Shown here one piece after another: positions 1 to 10,210 of a stretch of DNA of 35,395 nt; position 1 is the first letter of the stretch, and each line of letters starts with the position of its first letter. The stretch is from Haplomitrium mnioides (Eukaryota > Marchantiophyta > Haplomitriopsida > Calobryales), in NCBI GenBank assembly GCA_049999725.1, contig JBNGIS010034683.1:36119-71513 (forward strand), read 5' to 3'. Made by a program: the position numbers and the translations under genes. The notes below the pieces were generated by a model that saw only the letters and a program-made list of their open reading frames with translations, had not been told where the DNA came from and did no database searches.

Positions 1-460
1 GATTTCTGTTTCCTGCTTCATCGATTCGGGCAGCTCTAATCCTACTTACTTCTCCATCGACTGGGCATTTGCGGTTCTTTTCTCTTTCCTTCTTAGTCAA
101 CTTGGCATTTGTGCTTGCTTATTTCATAAGACTCGGAGGGCCCGCGTTTCTATTCTTTTCAGCATCAATTGACTAGGGGAGGGCTCGCAGCGCTCATTTT
201 TCTACTTCATTGACTAGGAGAGCTCACGCCTTTTCATTTTTCCTGATTCATCAACTTGGGGGCTCTTGTTTCTCTTTCTTCTACTTGATCGATTTAGTGG
301 GGAGCTCGCAATCTTTCTGTTTCCTGCTTCGTCGATTCGGGTGCTCGCGGCTTGTTCTTCTGGCTTGTGGTTTTTCCTTATTCTGCTTCATCGACTTGGC
401 GTTCGAGGTCTTCTTCTTCTACTTAATCGACCTGAGATTCTTGGCCTTTCTCCTCTTCCT
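1..460 (+). repeat. Degenerate ~40-bp minisatellite, pyrimidine-rich
   Basis: About eleven diverged units of roughly 40 bp each carry a core like TTCATCGACTTGGG, then GCTCGCG, then a T/C-rich tail. Clear cores begin near 18, 53, 95, 170, 210, 250, 290, 331, 390 and 426. Two overlapping short open frames inside it (to about 551) only translate the repeat, with many F and L residues, and are not credible genes. The array may belong to the leader of Copia-1 or may be independent. Period and copy number were estimated by eye. Confidence 0.6.
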
Positions 461-1396
461 CATCATACTGCTCTCTTGTCCTCAACGATTAACACCTCCT
501 TTGGCTGTGGTGAAGGAGAAAAGCCCGATTCATCTGCGTAAGGTTTCCTAGCTTCGAAGTTTTCTTTTCTCCTCTTCAGCTCTATGCTACCTACTCAATG
601 ACATGATGAAATGAACCTCTCACTACCCATTTGGTGTACTAGGATTATTGCATTCCACTAACAATTGGTTGGGCTGATCAGAGAAACTCTCCTTTTCCCC
701 CACTCTGGTTTCCCATTAGGCCCTTGTGTGTTTTGGAAGCTTGTCACTCTCACTAAGATTGCATCTAAGGTTCAAGTGGTTTGGGGGTACTCCCTTTCTA
801 CTCCTGGTCAACAGGAACATTGGAATAGACCAGGGCAGCCTTATACAGCAGATTTCCCTACCTGCATACTTCATTGTGCTCACTGGATCCACTGAATGGT
901 TCCTGCTTAAGTGCTATCTGGCGGAGACCATTTTCCCTGCTAGACACCTACTACTGACCCAACTCTGCAGGACAAAGCACAGTGGGGGACCACAACTAAC
1001 CGAGACGAACGACGAGCAACGTTGACGACAACTGGGCAACTTCCATTTCGGCATAGAACTATATTACAGGGCAATTTCTAGTCTAGACATGCAATTTTTT
1101 TTCCAGCACATTTACCTCTCTCCTATTTTTATTCTTTCTTCTTTTCAGTTCAGAAGTACTTCAATTTCATTTCATTTCTTTTGATTTCTCGCATTAAGAA
1201 GAAAACATAAAGATGTACAGGGAGTGATTATAGTTACCCGCTCTACGGGCAACTTGCAGTCTTGACCCGACTGCGCATACTTTCTTTCCTTTCGTTCCTC
1301 TGTATCTAGTTTTCGGTTTCCGACGTTACGCTGATATCTCCTGATCACTTAACAGTCCTTGATTATACTTGGACTCAGCTGAAAACACATCCAGGC
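461..1396. other. Unassigned stretch before Copia-1 gag
   Basis: No credible coding frame is seen. The stretch directly precedes the gag start of Copia-1, so it should hold the 5' LTR and primer-binding site. I could not find a copy of the 3' LTR (which starts TGTTATAGAACATAG) or a TGGTATCAGAGC-type primer-binding site here. It could be a long leader, an unrelated flank, or a rearranged 5' end. Confidence 0.4.
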
Positions 1397-2326
1397 ATGA
1401 ACCCCATAGGTTCCCTCAAGTTTCAGGCCCTGAAACTTGACGGCTCGAACTATTTATCATGGTCCCTAGACATCACGACCTACTTAACATCGAAAGGGAT
1501 ACGCGATATCTTAATCAATGATGAGGGCACGAACCTATGGGATGTTGCCAGAGCACTCATACTCATACGCCACCACCTTGTGGAATCGCTCATGTTACAA
1601 TACCTAAATTAAAACAATCCCCGATTACTCTGGGATGAACTCAAACTCAGGTTTGATCACTTGACCTCTATTTCCCTTCCCGCAGCTCGACACGATTGGA
1701 TCAACTTGCGCGTCCAAGACCATACCTCAATCGTGAATTACAACAGTGAACTATTCCGAATAGTTTCACAATTGGCAATTTGTGGACACTCTGTTTCTGA
1801 CGAAGAACAGATAGAGAAAACTCTATCGATATTTCCAGTAAGCAACCTCATCCTTGCATCCCAATACCACAACATGCGTTTCACCCGATACTCGGAATTG
1901 ATCGCGTACATGCTCTTAGCAGAGAAACACCAACTACTTCTAGTGGAAAATGCGAAAAAGCGACCCCCAGGCTCTGCGGCACTACTAGCAAATCCGAAGT
2001 CGCACTTCACCAGATTCCATCCTCACTCAAGGAACCGAGACCCTAAACCACGTAGAGGAAGAGGCAGGGGAAACCCCAACTTCAGGGGGAACACCAGACA
2101 CCCCACCCCCAATCGAACTTCATCCCTCGGCAACAGGGATCGACATTACAGACGTCACACCTCTACCACACCAGAACGCAGACAACATTCCTAGATCGCA
2201 AGAGGCGGACGACAGCAGACAAGAGGCCACAAAAATTTCTCACAACCGAGAAACACACAAACTTCCTGCCATAGATGTGGCACTCGCGGACATACACAAA
2301 CCGTATGCCGAGTACCCGCACACCTC
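1397..2326 (+). pseudogene. gag: Copia-1 gag (capsid plus CCHC knuckle), two stops
   Basis: Encodes the particle-forming Gag part of the polyprotein. The start ATG at 1397 is followed by LDGSNYLSW, a typical copia Gag opening, then RHHLVESL. After the TAA at 1610 the same frame continues with LLWDELKLRFDH and then HDWINLRVQD, YNSELFRIVSQL and RYSELIAYMLLAEKHQ, the usual helical capsid wording. A basic R/G-rich stretch near 2040-2100 is followed by a TAG at 2192. A perfect zinc knuckle, CHRCGTRGHTQTVC (C-x2-C-x4-H-x4-C), lies at 2267-2308. No frameshift is needed to read through all of it. Both stops would end translation before the nucleic-acid-binding knuckle, so the copy is defective unless they are read through. 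Confidence 0.88.
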
Positions 2327-4732
2327 GTGAAAATTTACCAAAATAGCCTCAAATACTCACAACCTGAAGTACATGGAAATCTTTCCGAAATTGCAGATGT
2401 CGACAACTATCCGACTTACAACCTACAGCCAGAGAGCCATACACTACAACGTTCGGCTCCAACTCACACAGAACAATACAACAACACTTGCATTGTTGAC
2501 AGTGGTTCTTCACATACTATACTACGGGACCGAAGACACTTCACTTCAGTAACCCCGTCATCAAGAACAATGACCACCATTTCCAGTCATAATCAACTAG
2601 AAGAAGGATATGGACCAGCAACCATCCGTTTCTCGAACGAGACTAAACTCAGCATAGCATCTGCCATCTTTGCTCCCACAGCAACCAGAAATCTCATAAG
2701 CTTCCGACATATCCGACAAAACAGATACCATATACAGACTGGGAACACAGGCCAAACTGAAGCCCTCCACATCCTGCTACCCACGACTAATGGTATGCAG
2801 ATACAAGAAACTTTTTCTCTATCTCCACTAGGCCTATACACGACTGCAATTCATTCATACCATGCATCAACAGTAAAGTTATCTGATGCCCAGCTATGGC
2901 ATAACATACTAGGACACTCTGGCAAAGATATGTTTTACCGACTCAAACATGACAATATTGGAATTTCGGATAATGTCCATCCTATATCACTGCGCTCTCC
3001 ATGCATGGCATGTGCACAAGGCAAACTACGAATTGCCCCTTCAAAACGAAGGACAACAACAACAATACCACGTTTTCTGGAACGGATCCACGCAGACATC
3101 TGTGGACCCATCCACCCCCCATCAGGGCCATTCAGATACTTCCTAGTGACCATTGATGCATCATCAAAATGGTCACAAGTATCCTTACTAACGACCAAAA
3201 ACATGGTCTTCCCTAAACTCTTGTCACAAATACTAAAACTATCGACACAATTCCTTGATTATCCAATCCGAAACCTGCGGGTAGACAATGCATGCAAATT
3301 CACATCCTCAACATTCGATGACTTCTGCTCATCTGCAGGCATCGACGTACAATACTCAGTCTCACATGTTCATTTTCAGAATGGCATAGCTGAATCCGCG
3401 ATCAAACGCATACAACTGATCGCCAAACCATTATTACTGAACACTAGTCTCCCCACATCTCCATGGGGACACGCTGTGATACACGCAACAACACTAATCA
3501 AACTAAGACCGTTTGCATTCAACAATAACTCTCCTCACCATCTAGCAATCGGAATACCTGCAAACATATCACACCTTCGGACATTCGGATGTCTTGTCCT
3601 TGTACCTATTCTCGGCCCACACCAAACAAAAATGGGACCACAACGACAAAAAAGGATATACATAGGTTATGAATCCTTGTCAATCATCCGATACCTTGAA
3701 CCCACAACGTCAGACGTCTTCAAATCTCGATTTGCAGACTGTCAATTCTTCGAAGATGTTTTCCCAACTCTAATGCTAGAAGAAAATTCCGAGAAAACAC
3801 AAACAGATAACCTTATATGGCACAACAAATCACTACTCCACCCTGATCCTAGAACAAGACAATCATACTACAAAGTTCAGAGACTTCTACACTTACAACA
3901 AACACTAATCAGAATGCCGGACGCATTCAACGACGTCGTCAACCTCACTAAGTCTCATGTTGAAGTAGCAAATGCTCCTGCAAGACTACAAAAAGATTCA
4001 ACTGTGGCTACCGATATTGCACCTAAAGCCAAAAGAGGCAGACCATTAGGCTCCAAAAACAAGCCAAAAACGCCAACATCTTCACTCGCTAGCCCTGAAA
4101 TACAACCACATCCCAACCACATACAAGAAACACTACATACACATTCAATCCCAGAAAATGAAGAAATCGCGATTGACTATACATTTACTAGTTATATCTG
4201 GAAACGTGACCAAACCGATATGAACGACATGTTTGCCTATTCAGTATCCCAGACTATAGACAATACCATACTCGATCCTATATCAGTACAAGATACGCAA
4301 TCAAGACCGGATTGGCCACAATGGGAAAAAGCCATACACTCAGAACTTGACTCACTCATACATCGACAAGTATTCGGATCAGTCATACCTACCACACCAG
4401 ACATGAACCTGACAGACTACAGATTTATATTTGTCAGGAAAAGAAATGCAAAAGGCGAAGTCACGAGATACAAAGCAAGACTCGTCGCGAAAGGATACAC
4501 ACAAATCCCTGGAAAAGATTACAATCTGACATACTCACCAGTCATGGATACAATCACATATAAATATATGATAGCATTTGCAATTCAACGCAACCTCATC
4601 ATACATATCATGGATGTCATTACTACCTACTTATATGGCATACTCGATACTCAAATTTTTATGAAGGCACCCCCTGAGCTCATATCCAGGATATCATTCC
4701 ACATTGAGGGGGAGAAACAGCCAACTGAGGTT

Positions 4733-5008
4733 AGACCTTTTGTCCCTCACGGCTAGAAATGTGAAAGTGGACCTTTTGTCCCTCACAGCCAGCAAAGAGA
4801 GAATGGACCTTTTGTCCCTCACGGCTAGAAAAGTGAAAGTAGACCTTTTGTCACTCACGAACACACAGACAAACAGAGACCTTTTGTCTCTCACGGCCAA
4901 CATTCTGCAGATGGACTTATCGTCCAAAGAAGATACACAAGTCATGAAGGACCTTCTGTACATAACGGCCTGAAGGCAAAACAAGGACCCTCTGTCCTTA
5001 TGACAAAA
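4733..5008 (+). repeat. In-frame 36-bp tandem repeats inside RT
   Basis: Eight units begin at exactly 36-bp steps (4733, 4769, 4805, 4841, 4877, 4913, 4949, 4985; the last is partial). Each opens with a form of GGACCTTTTGTCCCTCAC, read in the pol frame as GPFVPH followed by six variable residues, so one unit is 12 codons. Units 1 and 3 carry TAG at the eighth codon (4754 and 4826). GGAC and GTCC within the core can pair as a short hairpin. The block lies between the RT motif-A region and the YGLKQ motif, where copia RTs normally have only a short linker. Confidence 0.9.
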
Positions 5009-5101
5009 AGAAAATGCCATGCGATGGATGACACATTGCAAACAACAGAGAACAGATCATATATAAAGCCAGCAAACTTGCTGAGCACAAATCACTACAA
5101 C

Positions 5102-5245
5102 GGACCTTCAGTCCCCACAAATGATCTGCTAAACAAGCAACAGTACACTGGACCTTTAGTCCAGCCAGCAAAACAACTGTACAATGAACATCAAAAGGGA
5201 CCTATTGTCCCCCATCGCGAAAATATACACAAAGGCAGACAACTG
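5102..5245 (+). repeat. In-frame 48-bp tandem repeats inside RT
   Basis: Three units start at 5102, 5150 and 5198, each opening with GGACCT and a GTCC-type core, read as GPSVP, GPLVQ and GPIVP in the pol frame. The spacing is exactly 48 bp (16 codons). The core is the same as in the 36-bp array upstream but with a longer spacer, so both arrays probably grew from one seed. Confidence 0.82.
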
Positions 5246-6410
5246 GCAGAGCAATCTATGAAAGCAACTGGAATAGCATCAGACATATCAAGCTCAAAGA
5301 TGGATGTACAAGTCCTGCGATCAATGTATGGACTTAAACAGAGCGGTAGAAACTGGTGTCAAAGATTCAAATCAGAAATGACGACTCTAAACTTCACCAA
5401 TGAGGACATTGCACCATGCCTCTTTATGAAACAGGAAAACCCTGAATACGTCATAGTAGCAATATATGTAGATGACATTAACATTTTTGGCATACCACGA
5501 CTAGCCAACGACACCATTGAGAAACTGAAGGACATATTCGAAATGCGAGACATTGGGGAACTTGACTTCTGCAAGGGAATACAGTTTGAACATCTACAAG
5601 ACAGAATCCTAATCCATCAATCCACTTATACATCCAAAATCCTTAAACAGTTCAACATGGATAAAGCTCATCCAACGAGCACCCCTATGGAAGTAAGATC
5701 ATCATATCCTACGAGGGACATGTTCTCAAAAAGAAAAGAAACAAAACCAACACTGGGACCTGAAAAACCGTACCTTTCAGCAATAGGAGCACTGATGTAT
5801 CTTGCAAATCAAACAAGACCAGACATAGCTTTTGCCGTGAACTTACTAGCAAGACACAGTTCCCAACCGACTATACGACATTGGAACGACATCAAAAGGA
5901 TTTTCAGATACCTTAAAGGTACCACAGACATGGGACTATTCTTCTCGAAAACTGCAGACCATGACATTATAGGATATGCTGATGCCGGATACTTATCTGA
6001 TCCCGACAACGCAAAGTCACAAACGGGATATGTATTCCTCAAAGGGGGCACAGCAATATCAAGGAAAAGCACAAAACAAACAATCACTACCACCTCTACA
6101 AACCATGTGGAGATAATAGCTCTGTATGAAGCAAGTAGAGAGTGTATTTGGTTACGCCAACTCATTGACAATATTAACTCCAACACAGGCCAACCCCTCA
6201 TCCAAGCACCTACATCTATATTTGAGGACAACAAGCCATGTGTTGACCAGATCGCTCAAGGTTTCATCAAGGGCGATAGAATAAAACATATAGCTCCAAA
6301 ATTTTTCTATACTCATGAACAACATAATGACAAAATCAAGGTACAATGGATACCTAGAACTAAACAGAGCTGATATGTTCACAAAACCTCTACCTCACGC
6401 TCTACATAAA

Positions 6411-6903
6411 GAGCACACATAGGGTATTGGTCTCAGAAAATTGTCTGAAATCTACAAGAAACATATATAATCTTATTATTATTCTGACCTGCTGTCAAAT
6501 TTCAGATTCATGAGTTATGCTTCTTAATATATATTGATGCTAACCACAGGATTGTTTACAGTCATGTTATAATGCAGCTATTCAAACACAGGTTGGACAC
6601 CTCACATATGATTACGTGGAGCACAACAAGCATTCAAGACTAGAAGATAGCACAACAAAGACATGGAGGAGAACTGCCTACAACGACATGATCACCTTAT
6701 CATGATTTGATAACTTAGAAACACATCATACAGTTTTCATATTATGAACTCCAAACATTATATTCATTTATTTTACCAAATATTATATATGTGGTAGCAC
6801 TCTTTCCCTCAGAAGAAAGCAGGAGGGTTTTAATGAGACTACACATATATAGGATATACACTAGTCCTATCAAATGTGGCTGATTTTAGGAGAAGAATCA
6901 GCC
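6411..6903 (+). other. Copia-1 3' untranslated region
   Basis: AT-rich sequence between the end of pol homology and the polypurine tract. GIGLRKL can still be read near 6420-6440 in the shifted frame, the usual end of copia RNase H. After that no coding frame is seen. Confidence 0.6.
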
Positions 6904-6912
6904 AAGGGGGAG
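6904..6912 (+). promoter_or_regulatory. Polypurine tract of Copia-1
   Basis: AAGGGGGAG lies directly before the TG that opens the 3' LTR. This is the expected place and composition for the plus-strand DNA primer. Confidence 0.8.
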
Positions 6913-7056
6913 TGTTATAGAACATAGTGATACTCCTATATATAGAATGGATGTATAGATAAGAGAGACGTTGATCTCTCATTATCCGATCGATCAATAC
7001 ACGAAGGAACGTTGGGCGGTGCAGTCTCTCTCTCTCTCTGTGACTCATACACTACA
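6913..7056 (+). mobile_element. Copia-1 3' LTR, about 144 bp
   Basis: Opens TGTTATAG after the polypurine tract and carries a TATA-like TATATATAG at 6937-6945. A CT-rich microsatellite at 7025-7039 precedes a probable end at ACTACA (7056), giving TG...CA ends. The right edge is inferred, because no second LTR copy was found for comparison. It is very short but within the copia range. Confidence 0.7.
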
Positions 7057-7499
7057 ACTATATATATATAATATAAACTGAAATAATAGAATAAAATATA
7101 ATATCATATAATAAAATACAATAAACTAAAATAATCCCTACCAGCAGAGGTTATACACCTCGGCCTTCTTCGGACATGGGAAGTGGAGCCCCTTGTACTC
7201 ATGGCCTTGCTTCCAATCCAGCTCTCCACGCCATCCCTCCCTAGCCGCATTTCTGAGGTCATTCCTTTCTTGCGTCAAATCAAGCCCGACTTCTGATTGA
7301 CCTGATCAGTCTTACCTTCTTGACCTCCGAATAGCTCCTTAAACTAGCTGAGCCTTCTTTGTTGGCGTTGTGCCCTCAGCTGATCAACCTTGAACCAAAA
7401 AGTTGCGCCAGGCCTTGGAAAACACAAAATTTCAAAAAACCCGAAAACGTACGGTTGACAATGTGCATTAGATGATGATGACACATTTGTAGAGGGTAA
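7057..7499. other. Intergenic, AT-rich then unassigned
   Basis: Starts with a TA-rich simple stretch (7059-7135). On the reverse strand between about 7300 and 7140 an open frame of about 50 codons reads GLHFPCPKKAEVYNLCW before a stop. I do not recognise it, and it may be chance or a fragment of another element. Confidence 0.35.
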
Positions 7500-9299
7500 T
7501 ATCCTCTAAGTCAAAACTTTTTTCCGAGGTTGAGAGTCTTTGGCATCTAAATTGTGTCTTCTCTTTACCTTTGGTGGTTGTTCATGTGTTGGTTTTGTCA
7601 ACTCTTGCAAACGGCAAGAGCATTTTCAACATGTATGTGTGATCTAGTCAACTTTGCAATCTTATTGAATGAGTTTGGTGATTGTTCGACTATTTTAAGT
7701 AAATATAGTAGTCTTTTGACTTCATCCTCAGATTGCCTAGTTTTTTGGTCATTCCATAAAGTAGATTTTGTCACCCATTGTAATTCGTTCAGTACTGAGA
7801 ATAATTTATTTTTTCCTCAAATAAATATGGAAAGATGTTCTCATAGAAATAACAATTTGCAAGTCAGGCTTAAAACACATTTGTTGTGGATGGTTCTAGA
7901 TAACATACAATCAAAGAAGAATCATATCTTATACAAGTACCTTTTGTCTTTGAGAACCCATCTTAGTCAATTTTGGTCTCATAATATGTACAAGAACTTG
8001 GCATATGACAACACGAAGGTGAGATAAGTTAGAAGTAGTCCCGAAGGCAAGTTGGTAAAGAGTCAAGGAATTAAATGATGATGGTCAATATTTCAAAAGC
8101 GATGTAGTATGTAATACTGCATAACCCCAAGTTGAAACAAACAATTTGGTTTGTATTAGCATGGGTCGTGCAATCATCTGTATGTTGCGTATTATTTGTT
8201 CAACAATGTTGTTTTGGAAATAAACATGCGCTACTAAGTATTAGATATCTATGCCTACGGTCATACAAAAGTCATCAAAAGTCTTAAAGGTGAATTCTCT
8301 TGCATTGTCCACTCTTTGAATTTTGAAAGGGTTATCTGAGATTTGAGCTTTCAATTTCAAAATATGTACCAGAATTCCATGAAAGACTAAATTTTGGGTG
8401 GAGAGTAAAGAGACTTGTGAGCACTTTGATGAACGCATATGATAACCAAAAAATATCGAAATAGTCCACTCGATGGGTCTATAGTACCACACACATCAGC
8501 ATCTATTCGCTCAAGGAATTTGGATATATCCGTAATAGTCTTGGATATCACTAGTCGAAGGACCAATTTTCCTTGAGAACGTGCGTTGTATGGTTGTGTA
8601 ATCAATCAAAGGCTAATGCTAGTGGGAATGTTGCGGGTCACTTTCACTATATTGTCAACCATGGTGGTGCTCGAATGTCCCAAATGTTTATACCATAAAT
8701 CGGATTGATCAATTTGTGGTGCAATAGTATAAAATATATGTATTTGTGTGACATAAAATCCAAATGGGTAAGAAAATAGTATTTCCTTTATTATCATACC
8801 CTCAGGAGTCTTTTGCAAAATATGTAAGAATTTATGATCTCTGCAAGTACTAGTATAAATATGAAAATTATTGTCATATATGTCTTTAAAGCTTATCAAA
8901 TTCCTAGTGGCACTAGATGCATAGATAGCAAATTTGATATTCATGGTTATCCTTTATAGTAAAATAATCTTTGCACGTCCATGTCATTCTTCAATGTGAT
9001 TACTACCCATGATCGTCGTCATTCGTCGACTTGATGGTGTAATATATGAGAAGTATGATGTGCATTTCAAAATTGTGTGAGTACAACCACTTTCAATAAT
9101 GTAGTTTTTGTTGTCGTCAAGAGGAAGGTCTAGAGAACTATATGTGGTCATGTAGTTTTCTACTAGATCTATATCATTCTCAGTATAGTTACTCAAAGTC
9201 TTCTCCTTTTCCAAAAATGTCCTATGAGTCTCACGGTATACATTACTCTGTTTACTCTTGTTATATAAAGAAACCAAATTTGCAAAGATTCTACACTTC
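7500..9299 (-). pseudogene. pol: Copia-2 protease and integrase remnant
   Basis: Reverse strand. At 9277-8984 the protease motif reads IIESGCTHTIL, with E in place of the catalytic D of DSG, so the protease is inactive even apart from the breaks. At 8944-8606 there is pre-integrase wording with NLISFKDI and LWYKHLGHS. At 8605-8240 the integrase core keeps the first aspartate (IDADVCGTI) and second aspartate (RVDNAREF). The third acidic residue is in NNIVEQIIR near 8205-8180. At 8010-7830 the C-terminal integrase wording GSQRQK, YLEPSTTNVF and LANCYFYENIFP matches Copia-1. Frameshifts and stops occur throughout. Confidence 0.82.
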
Positions 9300-10210
9300 T
9301 TCTAGGTATGTCCTTGTGTTTCACATCTGAAGCATGTAATTGTTGTGGGAGTATAACTTGTACTTAGTGTAAATCTACTCATAGTAGGAGGTCTGCCACC
9401 TATGCTTCCTCTTGCACAAGAAGGGCCATGATTATTACAGTCTCTGCCTCTCCTCAATGCTTGTCCTCGGCCTACAGTGGGAAATCTACCCTTCTCAAAG
9501 CTTGTCTTCCACTGGTATAGTTGGCTCTTCTGCTATAAGTGCCTCTATGAATTGCAGGTACAGAGTAATAACTTTTAGTAGGCTAGGATATGGGAAATGT
9601 GCATGGTGGTCTCACCATCGAATTCGTCAACAACAACTCGTGATGTTTTTCAACAAGTAGCATATGAGCTATCAACTGTGAATATCTTGTGAACTTTATG
9701 CTTTTGTATTGTGGTGACACAATCATGTTTGTAGGATGGAATGTTGAGAGAGTCTTCTCTATCTACTTCTTATCAAGAACATATAACCCACAAAAGGTGA
9801 GCTTAGAAGAAATCATGAAGAGTTCACTATTATATTTGGGAATTGAAGTGAAATCTTGAACTCTAAGGTTTAGCCAATCATGTTTTTCCTTTGGCAAATG
9901 GATTTTCATCGTGTGATCAAACCTGTCCTTTAGGTGTTTCTACAAAATTTTGGGATTGCTTTCATTGAGCTACTAGATTTTGAGCAAACCAGTAAGATGA
10001 CGCCTCAAAAATTAGCATATTAAAATTACTCTTTGCAGTAAGGTACTCTTATCTCTTGCAATTTCAGATAATGGTGTATTTTGCTCTCCATCAAGCAATT
10101 CAATCGTTCTAATGTTATGTGTGATAGTTGTCAGACCATTGACCACATTTCTTTAGTGCTGGACATTTCAAGTTTTTGTCGAGTAGTTGTGTTTGAGTGT
10201 TATTCTCCAT
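9300..10210 (-). pseudogene. gag: Copia-2 gag remnant
   Basis: Reverse-strand ATG at 10210 (MENNTQTQ). Gag wording follows at about 9990-9960 (FLRRHLTGLLKI), then HDWLNLRVQDFTS and YNSELFMISSKL near 9880-9800, and YSQLIAHMLLVEKHHELLL near 9690-9650. A basic RG-rich stretch lies at 9480-9390. A broken zinc knuckle CFRCETQGHT near 9335-9305 is followed at once by a stop. Several in-frame stops are present. Strong similarity to Copia-1 gag places both in one lineage. Forward-strand open frames over this stretch are antisense shadows. Confidence 0.8.

Larger units (their letters stand above)
2327..6410 (+). pseudogene. pol: Copia-1 pol: protease, integrase, RT, RNase H
   Basis: The first open part (2327-4756, 809 codons) holds the aspartic protease DSGSSHTI (D58), the HHCC-type pre-integrase region (H192, H197, C226, C229), and the integrase core. 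The core triad is D257, D320 and E356, with exact D-x35-E spacing. The RT begins near 4310 and has motif-A aspartate D763 in MDVITTYLYG. After the repeat block (4733-5245) the frame resumes with MYGLKQSGRNW (5324) and the RT active site YVDD (5465). RNase H residues D (5981, YADAGY), E (6110, HVEIIAL) and D (6227, EDNKPC) follow. The open frame ends at 6373. Shifting one base recovers ADMFTKPLP, so a small indel lies near 6366-6369. Catalytic residues survive, but the TAGs at 4754 and 4826 and the frameshift make the copy defective. The direct start at 2327 is only an open-frame start; the real frame runs on from gag. Confidence 0.9.
1397..7056 (+). mobile_element. Copia-1: Ty1/copia retrotransposon, 5' LTR not found
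   Basis: Forward element with the copia order gag, protease, integrase, RT, RNase H, then polypurine tract and 3' LTR. Integrase before RT defines copia rather than gypsy. The gag-pol frame is shared by all open segments (starts at 1397, 1661, 2327 and 5000), so its breaks are nonsense codons (TAA 1610, TAG 2192, 4754 and 4826) until a frameshift near 6366-6369. That pattern suggests a fairly recent loss of function. Copia-2 at 7500-10210 is an older reversed relative with closely similar gag and integrase wording. Confidence 0.9.
7500..10210 (-). mobile_element. Copia-2: old copia remnant, reverse strand
   Basis: Read on the reverse strand, gag starts near 10210. Protease, pre-integrase and integrase follow. 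Recognisable homology stops near 7500, in the linker after integrase (a K/R-rich stretch matching KRGRPLGSK of Copia-1). RT and RNase H are missing, and no LTR was seen. Many stops and small frameshifts mark it as much older than Copia-1, yet the wording is the same lineage: NYHT-type gag, HDWLNLRVQD, CTHTIL, RTFGC-like positions. Confidence 0.85.

Noticed and set aside
210-551. Forward frames of 113 and 91 codons rich in F and L.
   Set aside because: They translate a 40-bp minisatellite in two frames and have no domain.
4727-5300. Idea that the repeat block in the Copia-1 RT is an intron, since it holds all the RT stops and has GT near 4727 and AG before 5300.
   Set aside because: The element passes through an RNA stage, which would remove an intron, and the block keeps the reading frame in 36- and 48-bp steps. 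No convincing splice signals were seen.
7554-8027. Forward open frame of 157 codons.
   Set aside because: It is antisense to the Copia-2 integrase C-terminal region, which gives good protein similarity on the reverse strand.
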